A DNA stretch of 28,082 bases from a virus. The stretch lies in the IMG/VR virus record IMGVR_UViG_3300037278_000784, positions 1 to 28,082 of that record. The stretch is one strand, 5' to 3'. Below the pieces are notes generated by a model. That model had not been told where the DNA came from, did not search any database, and saw only the letters and a program-made list of their open reading frames with translations. Both the position numbers and the translations under genes were made by a program. Shown here one piece after another: positions 13,065 through 19,464 of the stretch (positions are counted from its first letter, which is position 1; every line of letters starts with the position of its first letter).

Positions 13065-13398
13065 TAGCTTCTTCCTCGGCTGCTTCCGTGGCTTCTTGGG
13101 CTGTGTAGTCTGCCTGATTTTCAAGGTTTAGCAATATCTCATCCAAAGCCTCGATATGAACTATTAACAATCGGATAGTGTCTTCCCGTGACCCAGCGAT
13201 CGATCCTATAACGCTCAAGGTAAGTAGGCGCAGGGTGTTGCAGGCTGCTGTAGCCTCGCTCGCGGCATTGTCAGGAGTCGTGGCAGCTTGCTCGAGCTCT
13301 CTGTTATAAGCCTCAAGTGTTGCTAACAAGTATTCAGCAGATCGTTTTGACACGTAGTCTCTTTCCTCATCAGTCATTTCTCTTGCTATTTTATCCAT
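13057..13398 (-). CDS. Acidic helical protein
   Basis: A 113-residue product with GGAGA upstream. Nearly all helix: MTDEERDYVSKRSAEYLLAT, an Ala/Thr-rich linker, LRLLTLSVIGSIAGSREDTI, then a Glu/Ala-rich tail (TAQEATEAAEEEANE). Its ATG lies inside the end of the 35-residue gene upstream. No recognised family; the size and charge suit a small accessory or decoration protein, but this is a guess. Confidence 0.55.
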   Translation of the reverse strand: MDKIAREMTDEERDYVSKRSAEYLLATLEAYNRELEQAATTPDNAASEATAACNTLRLLTLSVIGSIAGSREDTIRLLIVHIEALDEILLNLENQADYTAQEATEAAEEEANE

Positions 13399-13493
13399 TT
13401 TTTCTCCAAGTTTTGTTGCCTAGGGCTACATCGTTGCCCTAAGTCTAGGGTTCTTTCGTAAAAATCAAAAGAGGAATCTGCCGCTATCTTCAT
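13386..13493 (-). CDS. 35-residue peptide gene in the overlapping chain
   Basis: ATG 13493 overlaps the previous stop as ATGA and its TAG lies just after the start of the next gene. The product is MKIAADSSFDFYERTLDLGQ, then RCSPRQQNLEKKWIK. The chained start/stop overlaps on both sides are the main support. No family recognised. Confidence 0.45.
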   Translation of the reverse strand: MKIAADSSFDFYERTLDLGQRCSPRQQNLEKKWIK

Positions 13494-13639
13494 AGCCCCT
13501 TTAGTCCCTCAATGTTTGGTGGCACAAGATCTGATGGCTTGTTCCATCTATGGTACAACCTTACTTTTCCTTTCGGAGTGTCCCATATCTTCATGGCTCT
13601 CTTGACAATCTTCTTCAAGAGCCTTTCCCTCCTCTTCAT
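13490..13639 (-). CDS. 49-residue basic protein
   Basis: ATG 13639 overlaps the upstream stop as ATGA; an AGGTG site is seven bases before. The product, MKRRERLLKKIVKRAMKIWD, then TPKGKVRLYHRWNKPSDLVP, has natural composition and an amphipathic basic helix. Its stop overlaps the next start as ATGA. No family recognised. Confidence 0.55.
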   Translation of the reverse strand: MKRRERLLKKIVKRAMKIWDTPKGKVRLYHRWNKPSDLVPPNIEGLKGL

Positions 13640-13785
13640 ATCAACACCTGTCGACAAAGGTTTGAACAGTCTTTCTCAGTGAACGAATGAGCATTGTCAA
13701 CAGGATCAACATAGACTGATGAAGATGATACATATATATACTCTTCTTCCTTAGACAATGTGGAAGTTGATGATATTTTCCGCAC
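13636..13785 (-). CDS. Small protein, first of the leftward chain
   Basis: About 49 residues from GTG 13785 (GAGG four bases upstream), or 62 from GTG 13824, which has no ribosome site. The product is rich in Ser, Asp and Glu (SSTSTLSKEEEYIYVSSSSV). Support comes mostly from the ATGA overlap with the next gene. It is the gene nearest the divergent start of the portal transcript. Confidence 0.4.
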   Translation of the reverse strand: MRKISSTSTLSKEEEYIYVSSSSVYVDPVDNAHSFTEKDCSNLCRQVLI

Positions 13786-13829
13786 GTTGCCTCTACACAA
13801 TTTTATTTTCAAGCTAAAAATCACTTACT

Positions 13830-13869
13830 TTGAAAGAAATTGCTCAAGGCTAGTATTGTAAAGAAAATA
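13830..13869 (+). promoter_or_regulatory. Likely promoter region for portal gene
   Basis: TTGAAA (13830), an 18-bp spacer and TATTGT (13854), followed by TGTAAAGAAAAT (13857). The last motif recurs as TGTAAAGNAAAAT at 16064 and 22279 upstream of other virion genes. Confidence 0.35.
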
Positions 13870-13887
13870 ATACAACCGGTAGGGCTT

Positions 13888-15969
13888 ATGACACTCTTTC
13901 CTCAACTTTCAGACTCTTATTACGTAGATAATGATCACAACATCTTGCAGATGATGGAGACTACTTACGCTAAATACATCACAATTAACCAGAGTTTCTG
14001 GAGCGAAAGTGACATTGACCATAGGTTTGTGGCTGGAGATCAGACAATTTTTGATTCTGTCTATGGGGTAGGGCCAGCATTTCGTCGCCGTCAATTTAAC
14101 TTTAATCGTATGCGTAGGATCATCAACATGATCACAGGGTACCAGCGGCAGCATCGCAAGAGTACGATGGTAACACCAGTCGAGCAATCCTCACAGCAAA
14201 CCTCTGATCAATTTACCAAACTCCTCTATCATGTCAACACTCATGGCAACGTCCTGGAGACTATTTCAGAGGCATTTGAGGGCGCCGTCATCGGAGGGAT
14301 GAACTTGCTTTCAACCTATCTAGACTACACCTCAGACCCTGTTAATGGGGACATCAAGGTTGACAACGTAGGATACTCAGCATATCTCATTGACCCATAC
14401 TTCAAGAAAAAAGATATGAGTGACTGCCAATCTTTGAGAACAAGAAAATACTTGACTCGAAACCAGATCATGACCCTTCTTCCAGGGCGAGAAGATGAAA
14501 TCAAAAATCTTCCTGGGTGTGGTACCAAAGATGGCAAGTTCAATTTCATGCCTGAGAGCTATGCCTATGGGCAGCAAGATTTATTTATTTATGATGAGTT
14601 TTGGTACATGTCTACTCGCAGTCAGCAAGTTATTGTTGATACAGAAACAGGGGAGACAATTGAGTGGAAAGGCGATGACGAAGATCTTCGCGACTTCCTT
14701 CATATGTATCAAGGGACTATCGTAGTAAAAAATGAAATTCCTTCTGTAAAACTCGCTATCGTAGTCCAAGGCAAGGTGATGTACCACGGCCCTAATCCTA
14801 TGGGCATAGATAATTATAATTTCGTGCCTGTGTGGGCGTACTATATGCCCGAAATTCCTTATTTCCCCTGGAGGGTGCAGGGTGTTGCTAGGGGCATTAG
14901 AGATGCTCAATACTTATACAATCGTAGAGTCATAACCTCACTAGACATACTCGAGAGCCAGATTAACTCAGGTTGGAAGTATAAAGAAAATGCATTAGTA
15001 AATCCTAAAGACGTATTTTTGCAAGGACAGGGGAGGGGTCTTGCCATCAAGTCTGAAGCCCAAATGACAGATGCAGAGCAGATATTGCCTCCACAAGTGC
15101 CTCCTAGCATGCTTCAATTGTCTGAGATGTTAGGCAATGAGTTGCAGCAAATCTCTGGGGTTTCAGAAGAACTCCTAGGGTCAGCAACAGATGACAAAGC
15201 TGGGATCCTTTCAATGCTACGGCAAGGTGCAGGGCTTGTAACACTTCAAGGACTTTTTGATAATTTAGATCAATCGCAGAAGTTGTTAGGTAAACTACAT
15301 TTGGAGATGATCCAGGCTAATTGGACCCCAGGAAAAGTCTCGAGAATCCTTGGAGAAGAGCCTTCACAAGAGTTCTACAACAGGGCTTTCAGCAAATATG
15401 ATGCCGTGATTGAAGAGGCCCCGTTAACAGCCACTCAAAAGCGACTAGCTCTTCAACAGAGGCTCTATCTTCTCGAAATGGGTGTTCCTATCCCCATGAG
15501 CGATGTCCTAGAGTATGTGCAGTTCTCCGATAAAGATAAGACCATGGCAACTATCCAGCAGCAGCAAGAGCAACAGCAGCAACAAGACGCGGCCATGGCG
15601 CAAGCTCAAATGCAGGCTTCACAGGTTGATAACGAGACCAAGCTAGGTTTTGCTGAGGCACAACATGCCATGGCTCAAGAGAGGCTGAGCAAGGTTCAGC
15701 TCGATAAGGCAGAGGCTATCAACAAGTTAGAGAAGGGTGAGACTGACAAAGTTGAGGCTGTATTAAAACTCATCCTTGCTGCTAAAGAGATCGAAGGCAC
15801 TGACATTGATCAAATTATGAAGGTCATGGGATTAATGCACACTCAAGAGCAAGCACATCAAGCAAATGAAATGCAGCAAAAAGATATGGAGATGCGACAG
15901 CAACAGCATTCACAGCAAATGGCGGCGCAGCAACAGCAGATGCAGCAGCCACAGCAGCCACAACAGTAG
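13888..15969 (+). CDS. Portal protein (P22-like)
   Basis: A 693-residue product. I start at ATG 13888 (MTLFPQLSDSYYVDNDHNIL); an upstream TTG at 13840 adds 16 residues but has no ribosome site. The sequence follows P22-type portals: RRRQFNFNRMRRIINMITGY (about 60-80), a long mixed wing with WAYYMPEIPYFPWRVQGVAR (~325-345), DAQYLYNRRVITSLDILESQ, the helical stem, and a barrel-like C-terminus ending in many Gln residues (from ~555, CAG/CAA-rich). The dodecameric portal is the DNA gate and the docking site for terminase. Length is close to the P22 portal. Confidence 0.93.
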   Translation: MTLFPQLSDSYYVDNDHNILQMMETTYAKYITINQSFWSESDIDHRFVAGDQTIFDSVYGVGPAFRRRQFNFNRMRRIINMITGYQRQHRKSTMVTPVEQSSQQTSDQFTKLLYHVNTHGNVLETISEAFEGAVIGGMNLLSTYLDYTSDPVNGDIKVDNVGYSAYLIDPYFKKKDMSDCQSLRTRKYLTRNQIMTLLPGREDEIKNLPGCGTKDGKFNFMPESYAYGQQDLFIYDEFWYMSTRSQQVIVDTETGETIEWKGDDEDLRDFLHMYQGTIVVKNEIPSVKLAIVVQGKVMYHGPNPMGIDNYNFVPVWAYYMPEIPYFPWRVQGVARGIRDAQYLYNRRVITSLDILESQINSGWKYKENALVNPKDVFLQGQGRGLAIKSEAQMTDAEQILPPQVPPSMLQLSEMLGNELQQISGVSEELLGSATDDKAGILSMLRQGAGLVTLQGLFDNLDQSQKLLGKLHLEMIQANWTPGKVSRILGEEPSQEFYNRAFSKYDAVIEEAPLTATQKRLALQQRLYLLEMGVPIPMSDVLEYVQFSDKDKTMATIQQQQEQQQQQDAAMAQAQMQASQVDNETKLGFAEAQHAMAQERLSKVQLDKAEAINKLEKGETDKVEAVLKLILAAKEIEGTDIDQIMKVMGLMHTQEQAHQANEMQQKDMEMRQQQHSQQMAAQQQQMQQPQQPQQ

Positions 15970-16095
15970 TTACGAATATTGCTCACTTCAAGACCTTGGC
16001 AATTTTTAAGTTTTTGTCATTTGTCGATAGCAAAAAAAATCTTCGATTTAATAGACTGCAAATTGTAAAGCAAAAATATTATTAGCGAGGAAAAT

Positions 16096-16323
16096 ATGTC
16101 GAAATCGTCTGGAGATCAAAAAAACCTTAGCGATGACTCCACTTCTTATTCAAATCTGCCTCAAAATGTGATTATAAAAAAATGCAATGAGTCGAATACC
16201 TTCGACGAAGACTACGACGACACTCTTACAGGGGTAGCAGCTTGCATTGACCACGGTAAGGGCAAGCCTGCGAAGTTTAGGCACTTAGAGCCTATTCACA
16301 AATTTCCTACAGCATCTAAATAA
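16096..16323 (+). CDS. Small phage protein, TSYSNLPQ family
   Basis: A 75-residue product with GCGAGG upstream. The STSYSNLPQNVIIKKCNES segment and a following DYDDTLTGVAACIDHGKGK pattern match a small protein family I know from short-tailed phages, located after the portal. It is a paralogue of the next gene. The function is unknown; a minor virion or assembly role is inferred from location. Confidence 0.65.
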   Translation: MSKSSGDQKNLSDDSTSYSNLPQNVIIKKCNESNTFDEDYDDTLTGVAACIDHGKGKPAKFRHLEPIHKFPTASK

Positions 16324-16360
16324 ATTATACACAAAACTGTTCCTAAGGAGGAATAAGGTT

Positions 16361-16552
16361 ATGGGAAAAACAATGAAAGACTTTGGGCATGATAAAACAT
16401 CATATGACAATCTTCCACAAGAAGTGAAGATGCAGGAATATGAAAAAAATTCTCATGAGAATGCAGATCTTGACGACACCATGGATAAAATCGATTCAAC
16501 GATTGATAAGTCTGTCGGGAAAGCAAAGAAATACATTTCTAATCAACACTAG
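16361..16552 (+). CDS. Small phage protein, TSYDNLPQ family (paralogue)
   Basis: A 63-residue product with AAGGAGG upstream. KTSYDNLPQEVKMQEYEKNS, then DLDDTMDKIDSTIDKSVGKA, aligns with the preceding gene at 'TSY.NLPQ.V' and at 'DDT......ID...GK'. The pair probably arose by tandem duplication and has diverged strongly. Located between portal and scaffold with other very small genes. Function unknown. Confidence 0.7.
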   Translation: MGKTMKDFGHDKTSYDNLPQEVKMQEYEKNSHENADLDDTMDKIDSTIDKSVGKAKKYISNQH

Positions 16553-16564
16553 AGGGCATCGATC

Positions 16565-16696
16565 ATGGTCATGTTAAGGCCAGGAGGAAAAGCCCAGAAG
16601 ATTTTTGAGAAAGTAATGAAAAGTAAGGGCATTAAAACTCCTAAGAAGAAAAAGATGGAAAAAACTGTGTTAACAGGCCCTTACTTACAACACTAA
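16565..16696 (+). CDS. 43-residue basic protein
   Basis: Too short for many gene callers. MVMLRPGGKAQKIFEKVMKS, then KGIKTPKKKKMEKTVLTGPY. A GAGGG lies nine bases upstream; the second in-frame ATG (16571) is also possible. It sits 12 nt after the previous gene in a run of tightly packed lysine-rich small genes. The composition suggests DNA or capsid binding. Confidence 0.55.
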   Translation: MVMLRPGGKAQKIFEKVMKSKGIKTPKKKKMEKTVLTGPYLQH

Positions 16697-16704
16697 GGAC
16701 AAAT

Positions 16705-16884
16705 ATGAAAGGTCATGACGACGCTATTGCTGACAAAAAGATGTTTAGCGGCATGCTGAAGAAGGCTATGCCAGGCAAGAAAGTAGAAAAACATCTTGTT
16801 AAGGACATGAAAGAAGAGAAAAAAGCTTTTAGAGAAGATAAAAAGCTGATGAGTTCAATGAAAAAGGGAAAAAGGGGCTGCTAA
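16705..16884 (+). CDS. 59-residue lysine-rich protein
   Basis: AAGGA five bases before ATG. MKGHDDAIADKKMFSGMLKK, then HLVKDMKEEKKAFREDKKLM and a SSMKKGKRGC end. The 'KGHDDA..DKK.......K......H..KD.KE..K...EDKKL' pattern is one I recognise from small phage proteins in the same genomic position. Its stop shares one base with the next start (TAATG). Confidence 0.65.
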   Translation: MKGHDDAIADKKMFSGMLKKAMPGKKVEKHLVKDMKEEKKAFREDKKLMSSMKKGKRGC

Positions 16885-17018
16885 TGGCTAAAATTAAATC
16901 ATTGGCGCTGTCGGCAAAGAAAAAAGTTAAAACAGCTAAGCTTCCCACTATCGCAGCATTTAAGCCCGTCAGTTCAAAGGTAGGGCTAGCGGCCCATAAG
17001 GCTGGCAGAGGCAAGTAG
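16884..17018 (+). CDS. 44-residue Ala/Lys-rich protein
   Basis: Start overlaps the previous stop by one base (TAATG), so translation is probably coupled. MAKIKSLALSAKKKVKTAKL, then PTIAAFKPVSSKVGLAAHKA. Strongly basic, low complexity. Role unknown; a DNA- or capsid-associated peptide is plausible. Confidence 0.5.
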   Translation: MAKIKSLALSAKKKVKTAKLPTIAAFKPVSSKVGLAAHKAGRGK

Positions 17019-17046
17019 AGCTTTAGCTAGATTAGGAGGAGGGAGC

Positions 17047-17440
17047 ATGGCAGTGATCGTTGGCTTTGACCAAATCCCAAAACATACTTATCAGATCATC
17101 TATGCAGATCCTCCTTGGGAAGTGGATGGGGGCAGTTGGACGATTTCAGAACTTTTGAAAGGGGAAAATTGGTTTTGTCAAAAGAAAGGACTCAGCTTGG
17201 TTTCTACAGCCAAGAATATGCAATCATTCAGAAAAGCCAGCAGAATTTCGTGACATGATCGTTGACGTTCATGGCAACCTCCCTCGCATTGAACTATTTG
17301 CTCGACAAAAAACTCCTAACTGGGACATATGGGGAAATGAATTAGAAAATTGTTTTGACTATGGCAAGAAGGAGGCCCCATGCTCGCAGAACCTGACAAA
17401 TATGCCTACAACAGATTTGGATACAAAGGCAAGCGTGTAG
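17047..17440 (+). pseudogene. Decayed MT-A70-type adenine DNA methyltransferase
   Basis: Two frames each hold part of one enzyme. 17047-17253 has YQIIYADPPWEVDGG, the DPPW catalytic motif IV. The next frame (from ~17158 to 17440) has GFVKRKDSAWFLQPR, then NHSEKPAEFRDMIV, LPRIELFARQ and NWDIWGNE, the conserved end of the family. The middle ~100 residues that carry most of the fold are missing and the parts are out of phase, so no active N6-adenine methylase can be made. AGGAGG precedes the ATG, and the neighbouring gene is intact. An enzyme of this family would protect phage DNA from host restriction. Confidence 0.8.
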
Positions 17441-17895
17441 GCCAAGCTGTATATGACATCCTCTCTAAGCCACAAGCTGATCAGACTGTTGGCGAAACTT
17501 TAGACGCATTTGGTCCAGATTATGCTAAGTTCATGGAAGAGACCATTGAGGAAAATCAGGCAAAATTCGACAGTCCTTTCTACATTTTTGTCCTTACAAA
17601 GAAAGAGTTCTGGGCCAACAACATTCTCAGGAACTGGTTTGTAGCTAGGCAAACTCCTCCTCATGCCTTCGATATGATGGAGCAATATAGCAACTACACC
17701 AAAACCTTATATCTTATAGATGGCAACAAAGGGCAAATCAAGTGTTTGTGGTCACTTCCTTCCTTCGATGAATGCTTGTCAATCGCACGATGTCCAGAAA
17801 ACTATGACTCTGAGCTCGTGAAATGGGTTGAGGAGTGCTTCACAAGGAAAATGGATAGGGATTCCTACTCGTTTGATTGGTCTATATTCCAATAA
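17380..17895 (+). CDS. Conserved phage protein near portal (unknown function)
   Basis: A 171-residue product with AAGGAGG four bases from ATG, starting inside the methyltransferase remnant. FYIFVLTKKEFWANNILRNW, then FVARQTPPHAFDMMEQYSNY, TLYLIDGNKGQIKCLWSLPS. The 'k..w..N..r.WfvaRqT.P.......e.y......LY..D...G.i..LW.LP' pattern recurs in short-tailed phage genomes beside the portal and scaffold genes. No enzyme motif; likely minor virion or assembly protein by location only. Confidence 0.7.
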   Translation: MLAEPDKYAYNRFGYKGKRVGQAVYDILSKPQADQTVGETLDAFGPDYAKFMEETIEENQAKFDSPFYIFVLTKKEFWANNILRNWFVARQTPPHAFDMMEQYSNYTKTLYLIDGNKGQIKCLWSLPSFDECLSIARCPENYDSELVKWVEECFTRKMDRDSYSFDWSIFQ

Positions 17896-17931
17896 ATCAA
17901 AAATCCAATTCCTCATGCACATAAAACTCCA

Positions 17932-18129
17932 TTATTCAAGTAAATTATCTTTTAATGATTGTCTATCACAACCAATTCTTTCAATTCCATCTGCTACGCC
18001 TTTTTGAAGAAAATCAAAGAAATCATTTGCTGGCATATCGGTTCCGCTATAAACAAGTTTACATAGGCCAAGAGCAAAGCCTTCACTGATAGCCCTTAGG
18101 TATTCTTCTTTTGTTATTTTAGGTGTCAT
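17932..18129 (-). CDS. Small protein in leftward island
   Basis: A 65-residue product: MTPKITKEEYLRAISEGFAL, then GLCKLVYSGTDMPANDFFDF. Natural composition, probably all helix. AGGA lies almost against the ATG, so initiation may be weak. Part of a small minus-strand island between rightward virion genes, with DUF551 and zinc-ribbon sequences upstream. Function unknown. Confidence 0.5.
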   Translation of the reverse strand: MTPKITKEEYLRAISEGFALGLCKLVYSGTDMPANDFFDFLQKGVADGIERIGCDRQSLKDNLLE

Positions 18130-18141
18130 TTCCTAAAAATC

Positions 18142-18256
18142 TCACGTTTTTTTACATCGACATGTTAGAAATTGAAATCCGCACTGAGAACATCGCTCAA
18201 CGTCGCAACCTGGTAAATGAGCTTCTCCTGGCTTAACGCCGCAATCTGGAAAACAT
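18142..18256 (-). pseudogene. Frameshifted zinc-ribbon-like small gene
   Basis: From the third codon the minus strand encodes [20 protein letters not shown], then [15 protein letters not shown], matching a common short family ('C.dCGv..Ge.H..gCDvErC..CG.q...C.C') with paired cysteines that could bind zinc. No start exists in this frame. ATG 18256 leads in if one T of the TTTT run (18250-18253) is skipped, giving about 37 residues. As written, that ATG belongs to the end of the DUF551 gene. Decay, sequencing indel or +1 slippage are possible. Confidence 0.5.
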
Positions 18257-18472
18257 CTTTTTGTCTTGCTCCGGTAGTGGAGGTAACGGCATCCAATGCG
18301 TTACAGTGGCATAAAATAATACATCCGTACGAAAACCAACTGGAAGTAGTCTATCTATTGCATGATAGGACTCATATTTTTCAAATGTTGTATTTTCACC
18401 TCCCTTGCTAACACAACATGTTAAAACATCAATTCCTTCTTCCGGTAACCGATCTTTAACGCTGATCCACAT
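18233..18472 (-). CDS. DUF551 domain protein
   Basis: A 79-residue product with GGAGG six bases upstream. It opens [20 protein letters not shown] and ends in [12 protein letters not shown], the defining ends of the DUF551 family of short phage and prophage proteins. The function of the family is unknown. The last ~12 residues ([10 protein letters not shown]) run into the zinc-ribbon frame, so the true end may have been changed by the same frame change. It lies in the leftward island. Confidence 0.85.
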   Translation of the reverse strand: MWISVKDRLPEEGIDVLTCCVSKGGENTTFEKYESYHAIDRLLPVGFRTDVLFYATVTHWMPLPPLPEQDKKMFSRLRR

Positions 18473-18540
18473 ACAAACCCTCCATTTTTTTTCACCATAG
18501 TCTACTCACATACACAGTTTCTGTCTATGTAAACAAATAT

Positions 18541-18569
18541 TTGACAGAATTCCCCACTTCAGCTATCAA
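18541..18569 (+). promoter_or_regulatory. Sigma-70-type promoter before structured RNA
   Basis: Perfect TTGACA (18541-18546), an optimal 17-bp spacer, then TATCAA (18564-18569). Predicted start near 18576, at the first base of the structured RNA described next. Confidence 0.6.
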
Positions 18570-18574
18570 GAAAA

Positions 18575-18672
18575 TTGTTGAGTTAAAAACATTCGTTGAC
18601 TGCGCAAAGTCTAACTCAACAAAACATCCCCCCAAAAGGGGAGCCCTTGGCTTCAGAGTCAAGGGATTTTTT
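18575..18672 (+). ncRNA. Candidate small RNA or attenuated leader, three hairpins
   Basis: Element 1: arms TTGTTGAGTTA (18575-18585) and TAACTCAACAA (18612-18622) pair perfectly. Inside, GACT/AGTC (18598-18611, loop GCGCAA) stacks directly on the right arm, leaving a 12-nt bulge. Element 2: CCCC-AAAA-GGGG (18630-18641). Element 3: an intrinsic terminator. A promoter sits at the correct distance upstream. Together they would give a ~97-nt RNA. It has no sizeable open frame. It could instead be a leader that attenuates the scaffold/capsid transcript. Confidence 0.5.
18644..18672 (+). terminator. Intrinsic terminator
   Basis: CCCTTGGCT-TCAG-AGTCAAGGG makes a 9-bp stem with one G.U pair and a tetraloop, followed by ATTTTTT. 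It is about 40 bp before the scaffold start, so it lies between its promoter and the capsid genes. Confidence 0.7.
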
Positions 18673-18713
18673 AAATAGGTGTAACGAGGGTTCCCCAACC
18701 CTAAGGAATGCTA

Positions 18714-19430
18714 ATGGCTGAAGAAGTAGAACAGAGCGTTACAGATGTGGAAGTCGCTCTCCCCACTGAATCAGAACAGCAGGACTCCCTGCAAGAGGCC
18801 CCTACAGTACCTCAAGAGCCTCTGATCAAGGATCAAGAGTACAACTGGAGAGAAGCACGCAGGAAGATGCAAGAGTTAGAACGCAGATCTGAAGAACAAC
18901 AAGAACTTATCAATAGGCTCCAATATCAACATCAAGAGCCTTTAGAAGAAGATGACTTGGCAAAGCTGGCAGATGATGACATTGTCACAGCAAAGCAGGC
19001 ACGAGGCCTAGCAGAAAAAATGGCCAGACAAGTTGCTGAGGAGGCAATCAGAGAGAAGGATGCTTCGACAGTTGATGAGAGAATAAAGAATAGGTTCCCA
19101 GACTTCGATGACGTAGTAACTCGAGAAAATGTAGAAACATTGAAATCACAAGACCCAGAACTAGCAATGTCTTTATATGCCTTGGCGCAAGATCCGTACG
19201 CTCAGGCCGTTGCAGCCTATAAAATGCTCAAGAAACAAGGGATAGGGGATATGGCAAGATTACAGCCTCAAAAAGCTAAAGCTTTAGAAAATTCCCGCAA
19301 ACCTGTTTCAGTCCAAACTGTGACGAAATCCAGCGCTATAGGCGAAGTACATAAGTTCGATAACGGCCTGACGCCAGAGCTTCGAAAGGAGCTTTGGAAG
19401 GAAATGCAACAAGCGATGAAGGCTTCTTAG
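18714..19430 (+). CDS. Scaffolding-like protein
   Basis: A 238-residue product; ATG 18714 has AAGGA six bases upstream. Acidic at the start (MAEEVEQSVTDVEVALPTES), then a Glu/Gln/Arg-rich coiled coil (WREARRKMQELERRSEEQQE, residues ~45-75), helical middle and a basic C-terminus. Charge, coil content, size and the position between portal and capsid match phage scaffolding proteins, which shape the prohead and leave before or during packaging. The basic, helical end would bind coat protein. There is no direct sequence signature; the assignment relies on context and composition. Confidence 0.7.
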   Translation: MAEEVEQSVTDVEVALPTESEQQDSLQEAPTVPQEPLIKDQEYNWREARRKMQELERRSEEQQELINRLQYQHQEPLEEDDLAKLADDDIVTAKQARGLAEKMARQVAEEAIREKDASTVDERIKNRFPDFDDVVTRENVETLKSQDPELAMSLYALAQDPYAQAVAAYKMLKKQGIGDMARLQPQKAKALENSRKPVSVQTVTKSSAIGEVHKFDNGLTPELRKELWKEMQQAMKAS

Positions 19431-19464
19431 TTTTTGAGTCTTTTTTTTACAAAAGATTAAAAAA

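Noticed and set aside
15550-15969. CAG/CAA-rich end of portal as a repeat element
   Set aside because: It is a Gln-rich coding tail, common in P22-like portals, with mixed codons and no exact unit.
17047-17440. A third intron splitting the methyltransferase
   Set aside because: No P1, P7 or terminal-G structure is seen; conserved middle motifs are simply missing.
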